From Owenia fusiformis (lineage: Eukaryota; Annelida; Polychaeta; Sabellida; Oweniidae): a stretch of DNA of 64,000 nt. The notes below the pieces were generated by a model. That model searched no databases, had not been told where the DNA came from, and was given only the letters and a program-made list of their open reading frames with translations. Of the stretch, positions 13,401-27,724 are shown in pieces. The stretch lies in NCBI GenBank assembly GCA_903813345.2, contig CAIIXF020000007.1, positions 17,218,714 through 17,282,713 of the forward strand. Direction: 5' to 3'. Numbering within the stretch: position 1 is the first letter of the stretch; each line of letters starts with the position of its first letter. The translations under genes and the position numbers were made by a program.

Positions 13401-16400
13401 GTTAATGTGCAATGCAATGGGTGTAATTTCATGAACAACCTGCCAATCTAAACACTTTGCAAAATGAATTATTTGAGTAAGTCTAAATTTCACCAAATGG
13501 CCAGTTGTATGTAATTATGTGTTAATTTGAAGAATGATTTCTTGTATTTCAGACTGACATGACGTGTCTACAGATCCAGCAAATGGAGAGCAAGTCACAG
13601 TCAGACATAGAGAGAAAAGAGAGCACCATATCTGATTTACAGAGGGTATGTTAGAAGTACATAGTAGTACACATCTCGGGACATTTATGAATAACAAGGC
13701 AGTTTATTATTTGTTTGAAAATTCTACATGATTTGTTTGTTTGTTTGGTCAGTCGGTCGGGCTGTCCGTCCTTCAGTTAAAATAGTCAAAAACCCAATGC
13801 ATCTTCAAAGGCTACCTAGCCCCATTGAAGTAAAATAACAACTACAAAAGTACTATTTCACATATTTTCAAAATCATTTGTACGTTTGTATTTGTCTCCG
13901 TAGCAAACTGAAGAGTTTAGAAGACAGCTGACGGCACAGCAAAAGTTACTGGACAAACAGAAAGAGTCATTGAAGAAGTGTATGGACATGAACTTAATGC
14001 TGCTGAAAGAGAAGGTATACATATTTATACCTGTATATGGTTTATACCTATAGTTCCCGGGTTTCTCTTCAAGCAAGGTATAGGCAATTCAAATCCTGAA
14101 TTAACCCATTATACAGAAGTTTGATGCTTTTTACAATTGTATATTACAACTGCTATGAAATGAAGCCTGACTGTATGAAATATTGACACATTTATTATAG
14201 AGTTTACTAGAGAAAAAGACTACACGTCAGAAATGTATGGAGAACAGACTACGCCTTGGCCAGTTCACTACACAGAGACAAGGTGCCTCGTTCCAGGATA
14301 CCTGGCAGGATGGTTACGCATTCACAGATCTCATCAAGTAAGACATGTATATTAAAATTGGATAATTTAGAAATTGTGGGACAATTCTGGATATCATTTG
14401 ACAGTGTTGCCATAGTCAGGGAATAGTCATGGAAGACCAAGATCATGAAGAAATGGGGAATTCAGATTTAATCAAGGAATTTTTAGAAAACTGATAAAGT
14501 TGCAAAATAGAAAACTAAACCAGAAACTGAAAATAGAGGAAATAAGAATTAAAACTAAATAAAAACTGTTGAAATCTTTTTGTCAATAAAAACAATATTG
14601 AAATATGTATTAAAAAGAACTGCTTGAAATGATGAATTTCACTGGTAGAGAAAGGCACAAATGTAGATTTCTCCCTGAAGGATGCTTACTTTGAGGCATG
14701 AACATTTATATAAAAATATTTGCATTGACTTTTAAAGGATTTTCACCAAGAACTCCATGAGTTGTTTGTGTTTTTTGCATGAAATTCATGAATGCTAGCC
14801 TTAAAACTTGGGCGAAAGTGTTTAAAACTGCAACAAAAATCTTGTTTGTTCTGATTGGCCAGAAAGAGATAATGCATGTCTTGCTATGTGTGATTGTATT
14901 TTAAGGCAACAAGAGCGTGTAGCAACAGACAAAGAAGAGATAGACAAACAAAGGAAACTGCTGCTCAAGAGAAAGCCAACGTTAAACCCAAGTTCATCCG
15001 CCAAGAACCGCAACAATTCATCCAGAGATGGCAGAGATGATGAGTTTCGTAGACCAGGAGAAACAACTAAAAATATGTAAGTGTTACAAATCAGAGAATA
15101 TGAACTTGTGTTGCAGGAATCCATTTTTGCAGTTATTTATTGAGGAAAATGTTATGAACAATAATAATGATAAATAAGAAATACTTGTTCAATCTACTGG
15201 TAAAACATCCTGACAGTCCCAGCGCATGTAAAGATAAACAATTTTGAATACAAAATCAGTGCTTGAACTTGTGATTGAAGAAATTCTTTATTTTCCAGGC
15301 TTACTCTATCGGAGTATTATGAACAGGATGAGATTCTGAAACTTCGACAAAATGCTTTGAAAAAGGAGGATGTTGATATGCAGTTAGAGTTAGAAAAATT
15401 GGAGCGTGAAAGGAACCTTCATATAAGGGAGCTTAAACGTATACATAATGAAGACAATTCTAGGTAATGATCATGTGATCCAGTGTTCATATAAGTGAAA
15501 TAAAATAAGTTCATAATATGATTAAGAGGAGAGATTTTCTTGAGATTGTTTGGGGAAGAAAATGAAATGAAATATACTGGATTAGAAACACTAGTCAGTA
15601 TTCCCAGATGCTAAAAGTTAACTCAGATCTTCTAAGAGACGCAGATCTTCAAAAACCTTGGAAGTCCAAAAAAGTGATAAAAATTTGATCAACTGACTGA
15701 GCTTGAAAATTCTTCAATGGTCGAAAGTAGTCCAGGCTGGAATTTTTATTAATTATTAAGAAAATATGAAATTGAGGGTTATAGTAGTCCAACCTGACCA
15801 ATGAGAACATACCCAGTGTGTGTTTCAAGAGGTGTCAACCACAATTCTTTATTTTTTCAGGTTTAACAAACATCCAGTGTTGAATGACCGGTATCTCTTA
15901 CTAAACCTACTGGGGAAGGGAGGTTTCAGTGAAGTGCATAAGGTAAGAAGCTTTTTTTAATTAGATACTGCAAAGGTAATTCCTTAATCAAGCATACCGA
16001 ATAATTGTTGCCTATTTGTACATGTAATTATTTTAACCAATATATTTTATCTTGAATAATCTGATTAGAAATAACTGTTATAGATACGTAAGTCTAAGAA
16101 TGGGGATTGGAATATGTTGTCTGTCACTATCTTGCATTTCAGTGATTTGTAACTCATTTTTCAATTGATTGTAGGGGTTTGATATGAGAGAACAGAGATA
16201 TGTTGCCTGCAAGGTTCATCAGCTCAATAAGGACTGGAAAGAAGATAAAAAAGCTAATTACATAAAGTAAGTAAATAAAGTAAACATTTTAAAAAGAGAT
16301 ATAAATAAACTTAAAATATATATTTAAAAAGGTATTTTAGATGGGATTATTTGATGGACAGATTATGTTGTCTTTGTTATAGGGCCATAGGCCTATATAA

Positions 16401-19235
16401 GAATTAACCCAACATTTTATTTTCATTTATTTGCAGACATGCTTTAAGGGAATACAATATCCACAAACAACTAGACCACCCTAGAATTGTCAAATTATAT
16501 GATGTCTTTGAAATAGACAATAATTCGTGAGTAACACATTATCATGCTTAGATATTGTTAAAAGCATGTGATTTTATAGTCAATGATTCAATGAAAGGAG
16601 TTATAAAACTCAATCATAAGTAAATATATTCTTGTGTAAAATACTCAAATGTACTCTAAAAATGACAAATATAAATACTTATGGATACATATCCTGATAA
16701 ATCAAATCAAATATTGATTAATATCATAAAAATTGAAAATATCTGAAATATTTCAGGTTTTGTACAGTGTTGCAATATTGTGAAGGGAATGACTTAGACT
16801 TTTATCTGAAGCAGAACAAGATTGTTCCAGAGAAAGAGGCCAGATCTATCATTGTGCAAACTGTTAGTGCTCTCAAATATTTAAATGAAATAAAGCCACC
16901 TGTTATCCACTACGACCTTAAACCAGGTAAAATTAATTAAGTTGTTAGTTGTGCATTTTATCAAAAAAAAAGTTAACTCCCTTTAATTAAAACTGGGGAA
17001 TGACTTACATTGATATATAACATGACAGACTTACACTGTTAATCCAGTTAAATGAATGATATTCCACCTGACATTAGCATAAATGGGAGATATATTACAT
17101 CTTACCTGCCATCCTGGGGAAACAAATCTGTGTTCTCTTGTCGACCCTTGCCCAAGTATGAGATAACGATGATAACGTGTTGTATGTTGTTGCCAGGTAA
17201 CCTGTTGTTGGGGGCAGGTGCTGTAAGTGGGGAAGTCAAGATTACAGACTTTGGACTGAGCAAGGTGATGGAGGGAGACAACTACCACCCTGAAGATGGC
17301 ATGGATCTCACCTCACAGGGTGCTGGCACATACTGGTATGTTATTGCCTAACATAGTATTTGTCATATGACAGTCATCCCTTTTGATGGACAGTAAAAGC
17401 ACACAACAGCTAAAACATACATATAGAGTATTTGTGAAAAACAGATATGCTCCCCTGACTAGACTTGGCTAATAGTGCTTATATGTTCAAATCTAAGAAA
17501 TGATTCGAGTATTATTATGTTACCCCAAAAGCATAACAATTGCTAAGGCATTTCAATAGTAAAAGCCTAATTAGAATCATATTGGTTGTAGGAGATTTTT
17601 ATTATTATCAAATCAACTCTTTGTGGCTATTGATTGAAGAATATTAGAATGAACTGTTGGATTCTTGTATCAAACGATCTGTATTCCATGGTTCTAGTTT
17701 ATGTACATAATACCAATACTAACTAAATCTGATTCTATATCTTATATTGCAGGTATTTGCCACCAGAATGTTTTGTCGTTGGTAAAGAACCTCCTAAAAT
17801 ATCTTCCAAGGTGGACGTCTGGTCCGTGGGTGTAATATTCTTTCAGTGCCTCTATGGTAAGAAGCCATTTGGACACAATCTCTCACAGGCTGCAATATTA
17901 GAGCAGGATACTATTCTAAAGGCCACTGAGGTCCAGTTCCCCGCCAAACCTATCGTCTCCACTGAAGCTAAGGTAGGTGGACAAAGTTATTAACCCATTG
18001 AATTATTGTCCTCCACTGTTTCGCTCTTATATGCTCATTGACTAAAATAATTTTTTTGTGATTATGCCATTGCATAAACATACACAGAGGGGTTAGGCAA
18101 TAATATCATTTAAGACCAGCCTTCGACAGTGGAAAGACTGTTAATACCCATCAACATTTGCGTTTAAAGCAACCATGTGACTGGCATTTGGTGATTTGGA
18201 CATGTGACAATTGATTACACTTGTATTTGCATACAGGTTTTGACATTTTGTCATGTTGATGCCTTGTCTTGTAATCTGTCCAAGTGTATGTGGGCCACTT
18301 GTTCACATTGTAAATAAAAGGAATTAAATGAACTACTTGTTGTTTTCAGAACTTCATTCGCCGTTGCTTGCAGTATAAGAAAGATTCACGCCCAGAAGTG
18401 CTATATCTAGCTCAAGACATATATCTGAAACCCAGTGCACTAAAATCAAAGTAAGTTACTTAGTTTCACCTAATAGATTATTTACTGAAAGGGATATTCC
18501 GTGTGAGACCATTTCTCCTTCATACGTTAGCTATAAAAGTTTAACACTATCCATCCATATTTAGCAAAACATGGGAAAATGTTTCGATATGGTCAAAATT
18601 GATAATTTAGAAATATAGTGCTTATTTCTAGAGGGCTGTCTTTTAAGATTTCACATTCCCCTCATATTCATGTCCCCTGTTATTCACATTCCCCTGTTAT
18701 CCATGTCCCCTGTTATTCACATTCCCCTGTTATCCATGTCCCCTGTTATTCACATTCCCCTGTTATTCATGTCCTCGGTTATTCACATTCCCCTGTTATT
18801 CATGTCCCCTGTTATTCACATTCCCTTGTTATTAATGTTCCCTGTTATTCACATTACCGTTATTCACATTCCCTTGTTATTCATGTTCCATGTTATTCAC
18901 ATTCCCTTGTTATTCATTTTCCCTGTTATTCACATTACCTTGTTATTCATGTGCCCTGTTATTCTCATTCCCTTGTTATTCATGTTCCATGTTATTCACA
19001 TTCCATTGTTATTCATTTTCCCTGTTATTCACATTACCTTGTTATTCATTTGCCCTGTTATTCACATTTCCTTGTTATTCATGTCCCATTATTCACATTC
19101 CCTTGTTATTCCAGGAGTGTTAGTCAGATCCAGCAGCAGCAGCAACAACAGCAGCAGCAGCAGGGAGGTGGTACTGTAACTAATGATGTCAACAGTAGGA
19201 ACAGCAATTCAGAAAAGATGGAGATGTTATTATGA
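1425..19235 (+). CDS. TLK: Tousled-like serine/threonine kinase, complete, 20 exons
   Basis: Nuclear S-phase kinase that phosphorylates the histone chaperone ASF1. Exons: 1425-1536, 4705-4850, 6275-6454, 9215-9305, 10832-10890, 11801-11878, 12920-13021, 13553-13645, 13904-14014, 14201-14337, 14906-15076, 15299-15463, 15861-15942, 16175-16266, 16437-16526, 16757-16926, 17197-17335, 17753-17972, 18350-18450, 19115-19235. They sum to 2460 nt, giving 819 aa in one frame. Seen: the [11 protein letters not shown] box (exon 2), KISEYF (exon 5), coiled-coil region about 260-480, Gly loop at 500-507, VACK lysine 522, HYDLKPGN with Asp623, DFG 644-646. The tail carries 11 consecutive Gln. VACK and a polyQ tail also occur in insect TLKs. 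Exon 1 is least certain: it keeps phase and resembles vertebrate TLK N-termini, but an in-frame ATG at 1386 is also open, and translation could instead begin at an ATG in exon 2. Confidence 0.93.
1473..1537 (+). promoter_or_regulatory. Two YY1-like motifs in TLK exon 1
   Basis: CGCCATCTTGG (1473-1484 region) and GGCCGCCATCCTG (1525-1537) match the reverse complement of the YY1 core AAGATGGCGGC. YY1 sites commonly lie just downstream of transcription starts. Their presence is a reminder that this exon could be 5' UTR rather than coding. Confidence 0.4.
6561..6834. mobile_element. Short TIR element (MITE) in TLK intron 3
   Basis: The left end CCGTATTAGCC, followed by a CGCC/poly-C run, is mirrored at the right end by GGCGCCAATCGAGGCTAATA. 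About 25 bp of inverted termini flank 220 bp of AT-rich filler. No clear target duplication. Confidence 0.5.
7025..7557 (+). mobile_element. Helitron-like relic, 3' end at 7557
   Basis: The right end GGGATATGCTACTCCCGGAA, about 20 bp before CTAG followed by T, matches the ends at 11756 and (reverse) 46564. The body holds degenerate blocks of the 'cannot move, AAATGGC' kind seen in those copies. The left boundary is approximate. Confidence 0.45.
7726..7950 (+). mobile_element. Relic of the CACnCCGG-ended element family
   Basis: It starts CACACTGGAACACC and continues with GTCAGATACTGTTGTCACAA, closely paralleling the left arm of the element at 60769-61286 for about 200 bp. The right end is not recognisable, so this is a truncated copy in TLK intron 3. 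Confidence 0.6.
9845..10831 (+). repeat. 21-bp minisatellite ending at TLK exon 5 acceptor (interrupted)
   Basis: Units of about 21 bp containing TAGGTCATGTGTATGTATTT repeat from about 9845 to 10099. The array resumes at 10803-10831 after a 0.7-kb insertion. The last unit's TTTATAG supplies the AG of the exon 5 acceptor, and exon 5 itself begins with GTCATG, the rest of the unit. Confidence 0.75.
10104..10798. mobile_element. TTAA-flanked DNA element (piggyBac-like non-autonomous)
   Basis: TTAA stands at both edges (10100-10103 and 10799-10802). The termini CCTTCTGCA and, reversed, CCTTTAGCAGA match at the outermost CCTT and loosely after. A TTAA duplication with CCTT-type ends is the piggyBac pattern. 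The element splits the 21-bp minisatellite, so it is younger than the array. It is more GC-rich at its right end than the surroundings. No transposase is seen. Confidence 0.55.
11041..11756 (+). mobile_element. Helitron-like element with CTAG 3' end
   Basis: It opens with the GTCTGTCTGTCC microsatellite near 11085, carries several blocks with ATGGC/TGGCAGCCAT motifs, and ends GGGATTTGCTACTCTGTGGA, then CTAG at 11753-11756 followed by T. A hairpin (ACTC..GAGT) about 10 bp before CTRR and insertion before T are Helitron hallmarks. No Rep/helicase gene. The TLK exon 6 acceptor lies only 44 bp downstream. Confidence 0.6.
11905..12300 (+). mobile_element. LINE 3' end fragment in TLK intron 6
   Basis: The frame 11914-12198 reads like the C-terminus of a LINE ORF2: a Cys-rich patch, [10 protein letters not shown], a run of Arg/Tyr, then a Lys-rich tail. 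It is followed by a short 3' region ending in AAAATATAAATAAA. The 5' part is absent (truncation). The fragment begins about 25 bp after the exon 6 donor. Confidence 0.65.
13120..13255 (+). mobile_element. Short Helitron-like relic
   Basis: CAAATACTGGTTGAGAAATA and ATTTGCTACCCTGGAA echo internal and terminal parts of the copies at 11041-11756. Short and decayed. Confidence 0.3.
18487..18655 (+). mobile_element. Single arm of the AGGAACATTCC-family MITE
   Basis: This stretch parallels the left arm of the element at 57819 (for example TTAGCAAAACATGGGAAAATG, TTTAGAAATATAGTGCT, GCTGTCTTTTAAGATTT) for about 165 bp. It then breaks off where the 33-bp minisatellite begins. Only one arm is present. 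Confidence 0.65.
18656..19113 (+). repeat. 33-bp minisatellite in last TLK intron
   Basis: About 13 copies of a 33-bp unit, itself two near-identical halves (17 bp ATTCACATTCCCCTGTT and 16 bp ATTCATGTCCCCTGTT). Because 33 is a multiple of three, long open frames appear in all three frames with an 11-residue periodicity. They are not taken as genes, because the intron donor is followed at once by a stop in the TLK frame. The array runs into the pyrimidine tract of the exon 20 acceptor. Confidence 0.9.
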
Positions 19236-22200
19236 GACATGACATTCTGGATACTACAGTACTATATAAATACATGTCATGACAACAACCAACTAGTAGT
19301 GTATCACCATGCAATACTTGATACCTACTGGGATGTGGGGGTTCATCCAATGGACACCCAGTCAATGAATGCTGGTCTGAATGCAAAGCTGATAGAGGCT
19401 GGATACTGGCAGCAGGGATATTGCCGTGGATACCTCAGAAGTGAATAGAGATTTGCGTAGAGATCCAGCAAAATGGATATGAACAGGGATGCATCCTTGC
19501 CCTGTCACAGGTTCAACTAGATACCTAATGAATGAATACTGACAAAGATACCTTCCTATTGGATAACTGCCATGTCGATAGTGATGTAACTAGATATTAT
19601 AACGCATGTACGATAGATACACAGAGAACCTCAATTCTCATCATTGGATTTATTGAATGTGTAATAATCCAGGAATTGGGTAGTGGTAACAGAAGCATTA
19701 TGGGCCATAAATCATCTTGTTACAGTGATACCACCTGGGTCATATGTGCTGTTTGGTATTAGCGATCTACAATCTATATATCATAGTACAGTACACAGTA
19801 GGTGATAGCAGCATTGAATATCTGACTCAGTTTGTTAATCATTTGCTTCATTTGAAGCTGCTCAGTGAGTCTAGAAACTGCTGGTTCAGTGGTTGTGATG
19901 GGCACAGCAAAGCATTGTTGGAAGGGGAGGATTGTGTTGAGAAAATATTGTGTTTGATAAGGGGCATTGTGTGAAGCAGGCGTTGTGGAATGAGGAGACA
20001 TTTTGTGACAGTAAGGCATTGTGTGACAGAATGGTATGATGTGACACATTCTGCCCATAGTCACTCAATACTTCCTCAAGACCAAAAGTTTGGATAATAA
20101 CATGGCACAATCTCAGAGAAGAATTGTACGTGTGTTGTGTGCTATTCACAAAGCATGGAGTTAAGTAGAGCTTATCATATTCAGGAAGAGTATCATTTAT
20201 CAGGGGATAGGATTGGATATATATGTTAGGAATGCTCTGGAAGAGTGGGAGTTGTTATTTGTAAATGTATGTGTGTTATAGTGACATTACCAAGGCCTCA
20301 AGCAATGAACTCTGCAATAAACCTTGCCATAATTTTACATCTACTGTAACTGGTGTTAATTTTGTGCCTGCTTTTATATTTTGTGATTTTGCATTTTGTC
20401 ATTCATTTTCAGTTGATCTACTGAATTAAAACTTTGCCAAAAAGCCTAAATTAGCTAGTTGCCAAATTAAAAGCTGCAAAATAACCCTTGTTACAGTATA
20501 TGGTTTTAGGATGCAAGCAGCACAAGGCAGCATTATTAGTTTGAAATATTGATTAAAAAATATTATTAAAAGTGCGAAGTGATTGTTATCTTTGGGAGGT
20601 AAATGAAGATGTTCCAGAGAAAAACATTCTAAGTTTTTTTGAATAATTAACCAAAGATAACAAAAAAATCTGAGTCATAAAATATGATGATGGCTTGATT
20701 TGGAAACAGTTAATGTATTTCAGTAGATCATGATGCCAAAATCAGAGGATTGTGAAATTCAAGTGCAAAACTGGTTCTTTTTTCTCAACTAGAATAGTTT
20801 TATTAAGTTTCATGAGTTGATAATAATGTCATTATATATCAGTTCTTAATACTGATATAAGTGGATTTTCTATGTGAATATTTTTACTATTTTAAGTTCC
20901 TTTGAAGTATGCAATAAAAACCTGTATTGAGTGGCAGTATTTGGAAAGGATGTGCATAAATGCTACACAAATTAGACAGGTGCGTTCTTTTTAGTTGAGT
21001 GGCAAAAGTGGAATATTTGCACAACATTCAGAAGATTTTGACGCACCATTCATGTTTTAAAATCAGTTTGAATGATGTTATTGAAGTATAAGTTCCATCG
21101 CACTCCATGTGTAGTATCTACAAACATAGTGTGAAAGTATGCCCTTCATGACAATGTACTGGTAGACATACAGTACAGTAAACTGGCTTGATTTGGTGCT
21201 TATTTATTAGCAGGATTTAGGAGGTGATTCTATCACATTGACACTGAGCAATCATCCTGAGGATTTTGCTTTATTTTGGTGAAGATTGAATCGCTACCTT
21301 GTAGAGAATTGGTGAATTGCCAAATTAAACCAAGCGCTGAATTAACCCAAATTACAGTACTTAGTATAAATCAGAGAGTGAATGATTGCATAAAAACATG
21401 ATCTGGTGTTAGAAACTTATTTTAATATTAAATACTTGCCTTACATTGCAGTACACATGCACAGTATGATTAATACAAGTGTATTCTACCATAGTTTTCA
21501 ACTGTGGAGTTCAAAAAAGTTATTTGCCAAGCAAAAACTGGAAAATCTGTAAATAGTTGTCCATGTTAAGTTGCATGGGTTGATCTGTATGTGGAGGTGA
21601 TAGTTAAGTTTAAACCAGTGTGAGTTCAGTCCAAGAAAGTCTTAGAATAAGAGTAATTTAGAAATTCCCTAAATGTAGAGCTCATGAGCATTGAGAACTG
21701 TGTCTGATTGTCAATTACAGTCATTATATTCACTCCAGAGAACATTTTACAATGAATAGTAAAACCTGTCTAATATAAACACTTGTAAAGTGTTTACATT
21801 TCAAGGTGTTCGCTTTAAGAAAAGTGTTTGCATTAGATACGTATTTATGAGAAGTGTTCACAATCATAAAAGGGTTTTATCCAAAATGATACACATTTAA
21901 TTTATTCAGTTGTATTCTATATTTTAGTCTTTGAAATCAGGATTTCAGAATTAAGACATTGATATGGCTTCAACAAGAAATAACAAATCATGTTTAACAG
22001 TTTGAAGTGTTTTAATTAATTCTGATTTCATGTCATTTTAAATTGAATCATGTTATTATTTATCTGTTTCACATTGTTAAAACACTTGTACATCATATGT
22101 ACTTTAAAACATGTTGCATATAGTCGTAGATCCACCACAATGGAGAGTACATGGACATTTTATAATACCTGTTAACATTATAGTTTCAATTCATGTTATG

Positions 22201-22520
22201 TTTAGAAAAGTCAGTATCGATAAGACAAGATGTTACTATGAAAAGCATCTGATTTTATTATATAAGCATTATATTCACACAAAAATGTTCCCTTGTTTTC
22301 TTGTGATGCTTTCATTCTGTTTGAATATGCTTCACAAGAAAATAGTTAGCATTCAAGATTTTTGTGTGCAATTGTATTCTAGAGGCCAATGTTGACATCA
22401 AAGTGTCCAATGTTGACATCAAGTTTTACACTCACTGTGCAAAGCTGCAATCAAGTCACTTAATTCTCAGACTGTGACAGTTGGAACATATTCATGTGAA
22501 ATATGTACATTTTGCTCGAA
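19236..22520 (+). other. Probable TLK 3' UTR
   Basis: No coding signal is seen. AATAAA occurs at 20316, 20913 and 22521. Around 19930-20050 a loose repeat of GGCATTGTGTGACAG-like words occurs. Small open frames here lack domains or splice context. Confidence 0.5.
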
Positions 22521-22526
22521 AATAAA
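22521..22526 (+). terminator. Candidate TLK poly(A) signal
   Basis: AATAAA is followed within 40 bp by a GT-rich stretch (TTTGTCTGATTGTTTTTAG). Earlier signals at 20316 and 20913 could give shorter UTRs. Confidence 0.4.
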
Positions 22527-22550
22527 GCAGAAAACAACTTTAAAAAATAT

Positions 22551-24632
22551 AAACATTAATTTGTCTGATTGTTTTTAGCCTGTGTTTTTTTATTTGAGAG
22601 AAATTATGATGTGTCTTAAGAAATATCACAATGAGCATCTGCACTTTTACATTAGTTTGGGGTATGTTACCAAAATATTTCAAAAAGGATGATGACTATC
22701 AGTCTATCAACACTCTTATGGTCACTCATAATTTTTTGAAAAAGGCAGTGTCAAAATATCCTCAATAACAAGGATTAAAATGTCCAGTAAAGTGCAGACA
22801 AAATGTTTAATCTATCAAATCAAAAAATAAGGCATCAAAGGACCACACTTTTGGATACAGAGAACTCAATATCTGCTTAAATGTTGATGTGTTTTTACCC
22901 TGTGCGTAGAGTCTAGTTATAAACTACCCTCTGCCTAGCATAGACAATATTACAGTTTAGCAACCCCGCCCTCACGATCGGTGCCTTTGACAGCCCAGGT
23001 CATAAATCATTTCAAATCTATCACGCTGACATTTTCTCAACCAACTGGATGGAACAAGTGCTATATACTTGCTCATTAACTATGCGATGGTGTCAGAGGA
23101 AATGACCATGTGTAGAAAGTCATCCGTATTGCGACGACAAGCTCTGATTGGCTTGGTGAGATCAGAGATTTATTGTAAACTGAAAAAGTGAAGATGAAGC
23201 TCTCTTTTAAGAAGTGAAGTCAAATGAATCCAAAGGGTACATTGTTTTTGAAGTTGATGATGAAAAATGGGTCTTGGGGTAGGCATAAGATGTAAGACAT
23301 GTAAGAGGTACGCCCCAAAGATGCACTGACATGACTGAAATTGACCTGCTTTTCTGTATCTATGTCCATCTGACAGTTTTCTCTTAGGCATTCAAGATAA
23401 AAAATTTATAAGGGACATTTGTTTTCTTTAAAATATATTCATTGCTGACGCTAGTGCCACTGTATGTTTATAAAAAATGATTTACCTGCAAAATGCCACA
23501 ACTGTGACAGACGCTGACCGCAAAAACACCAACCGCCATCCAAAAAAAAAGTTGGAGACTAACAAGATGGAGTGATATAAAAATAAACCAAATAGCAAAC
23601 AATATACAAGTTTTTGACGGTTATGATGTTTCCTATTGTTGCCCCTCGGCTTCATGCATATTCTCTGGGATGCAAGATTCGGTTGTCGAATTTGAGCCAA
23701 AGTTCATCAGCTCATGTCCTAGGGGGATATTGGCACCAAAAGGAATCTTTAATAGGGTGATGAATCTCTATATATATTTGAAGCCCCATAAGGCGCTAAT
23801 GTCGCCACCAAAAGTGGTGACATATAAGTCTTCAACTTTTTTGTCAAGTGTTTGGCAGTCAGTGTCAGAGAAATGGTAGGTGGTAATATAATGCATTGCA
23901 TTACCTAGCTAAGCATTTGTATGGAAGTCAATGGAGCTGAAGGTCGGCTATATATTCCTGTATAACCACCAAACTTTTTACCATGACAGTCTTATGACGT
24001 CATGTTTCATTTCTTCCAAATTTCACTCGCACACAGACGTGTGACATCATTGATATAACATAGCCATGGAAATAAAGGTATGTAATACAACAATTATGTC
24101 CATATCATTGAATATATGCCTTTGGTATGTAGAAATATTTTGATGACTGACCTCAGGCATATATTCAATGATAGGGACATAACTGCTAATTAATGCCTGT
24201 TTTGTTATCTGCGATGAGCCTTTGACATGGTCCCTTATTTTTGGGCCACCCCTTCATTTGTTGATAAAGGATTAATGATTATGATATGGTCATTTAGGTG
24301 AAGTTCAAGCAAAAATTGTAAATGATGTTGAAAATGGTGTTTCTTTGTATCTGAAATAACCAGTTCATGGGCATAGGAATTTTATCTTTTGAGTCTATAA
24401 ATAATTACAAGATAATGAAAATTTTTGAACCAGGGTTGCAATTCTTAAAACATTCTTAACTAGCAAAGTCAATGGTTACAAACATCGAAATTTTGAATAA
24501 ATTAAAATTTCCTAATTTATTGAATGTTTCAAGAAATGTAACCCAGATATTTAAAACAGATATTTTGACATATATCTCCTTTCCTCTTTACACTCAAACA
24601 TACAAAAGCTGCATTTGTTAGTTTCAAATGAA
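22551..24632. other. Intergenic region between TLK and tubulin ends
   Basis: No gene is recognised. A long hairpin lies at 24092-24182. A minus-strand open frame at 23170-23391 has no identifiable domain. Confidence 0.4.
24092..24182. repeat. Near-perfect 30-bp inverted repeat (hairpin)
   Basis: The arms 24092-24121 and 24155-24182 pair almost completely (left TCCATATCATTGAATATATG, right its reverse complement with about two mismatches) around a 33-nt loop. This could be a decayed MITE core or a hairpin RNA. Confidence 0.7.
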
Positions 24633-24638
24633 TTTATT
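24633..24638 (-). terminator. Alpha-tubulin poly(A) signal
   Basis: AATAAA on the minus strand lies about 255 nt after the tubulin stop. It is followed on that strand by GT-rich TTTTGTATGTTTGAGTGT, a good downstream element. Confidence 0.6.
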
Positions 24639-24891
24639 TCACGACTAACTATTGCATTTGTTAGTCTGTTAGTGGCACATTTAGAATGAGTATGTTTATC
24701 AGATTTTGTGATAATAGCAAGCAGTACCAATCCTGATGTAATATTTCACTAGATTGGAACTAGCAGTACCATTATCGTATTATTACTTCAACTGTTAGTC
24801 CAAAAGAACAATCAGAGATTCATCATCCAGTAATCATAGTCCAGTTTTGTTTCTTTTTGTCTTGGTTTAAAGTTCATGAGTGGTGGGTGAT

Positions 24892-27000
<2,109 letters not shown>

Positions 27001-27128
27001 TTTGATTAGTTTTGTTGTTATATATTCTCAAAAAGAATAGAAATCTGTGTTTTGTTCAAGTAGAACCTCACGACGACAACGATGATGTCTTGTAAGTTTA
27101 AACTGGAGACGTTGGGACAACAAGGAAG

Positions 27129-27136
27129 CTTTTATA
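27129..27136 (-). promoter_or_regulatory. TATA box of alpha-tubulin
   Basis: TATAAAAG on the minus strand, 129 bp upstream of the ATG, predicts a transcription start near 27100 and a 5' UTR of about 100 nt. Confidence 0.65.
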
Positions 27137-27193
27137 CTACATATCGATCGGTAACTAGGCAATGCAGCGCTAACTTTGAAATATGGACTTTTG

Positions 27194-27252
27194 ATTGGCT
27201 CAGGAGAAACGTTGTCTTAGAGATAGCATTTATTTTGGAGGGAACCGATTGG
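27194..27252 (-). promoter_or_regulatory. Two CCAAT boxes upstream of tubulin TATA
   Basis: ATTGG occurs at 27194-27198 (in TTGATTGGCT) and 27248-27252 (in CCGATTGGTT), which is CCAAT on the minus strand. They lie about 60 and 110 bp upstream of the TATA box, a normal NF-Y spacing. Confidence 0.55.
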
Positions 27253-27634
27253 TTAAAGAGTGATCTTAGTTATACATGTTCTGTTCTTAATGTCTGCATA
27301 ACAGGCCCTTATTGTGTATAACAAAAGCCGATTCAAACTGGAATTTACAAATATTGAAACTATTCATTTGGAGACCGTCGTTACAACACATAAACAATAG
27401 ACAGATGAATGAATAAATTCCTGGGAATAAGTAAGAATGCTAGAGAGTGGCCGCATTACTCGAAGATATTGTATTTTATTCCATACATAATATAAATTGT
27501 AGCATCAAGTTTCCACAGAGACATAAAAAACTATTGACAGACTTGTAGAATACTTGAAATAATTCAATATCTCAGAGATAAAGAACTAAATTATTGGTCC
27601 CCCCGGGAATTATGATCCTTCTTGTATGGATAGC

Positions 27635-27724
27635 TATTTGAGTAATCCATTATAAATCTTAATGAGAGAAATAATCAAATATTTGAGTAATCCATTATAA
27701 ATCTTAATGAGAGAAATAATCAAA
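27635..27724. repeat. Exact 45-bp tandem duplication
   Basis: Two identical 45-bp copies sit head to tail (27635-27679, 27680-27724). No mismatch suggests a recent duplication or an assembly artefact. Confidence 0.9.

Noticed and set aside
18618-19235. 205-codon open frame of 11-residue repeats ([11 protein letters not shown] type) running into the TLK polyQ exon
   Set aside because: It is the 33-bp minisatellite read in frame; similar open frames exist in the other frames, and retention of this intron would hit a stop right after the exon 19 donor.
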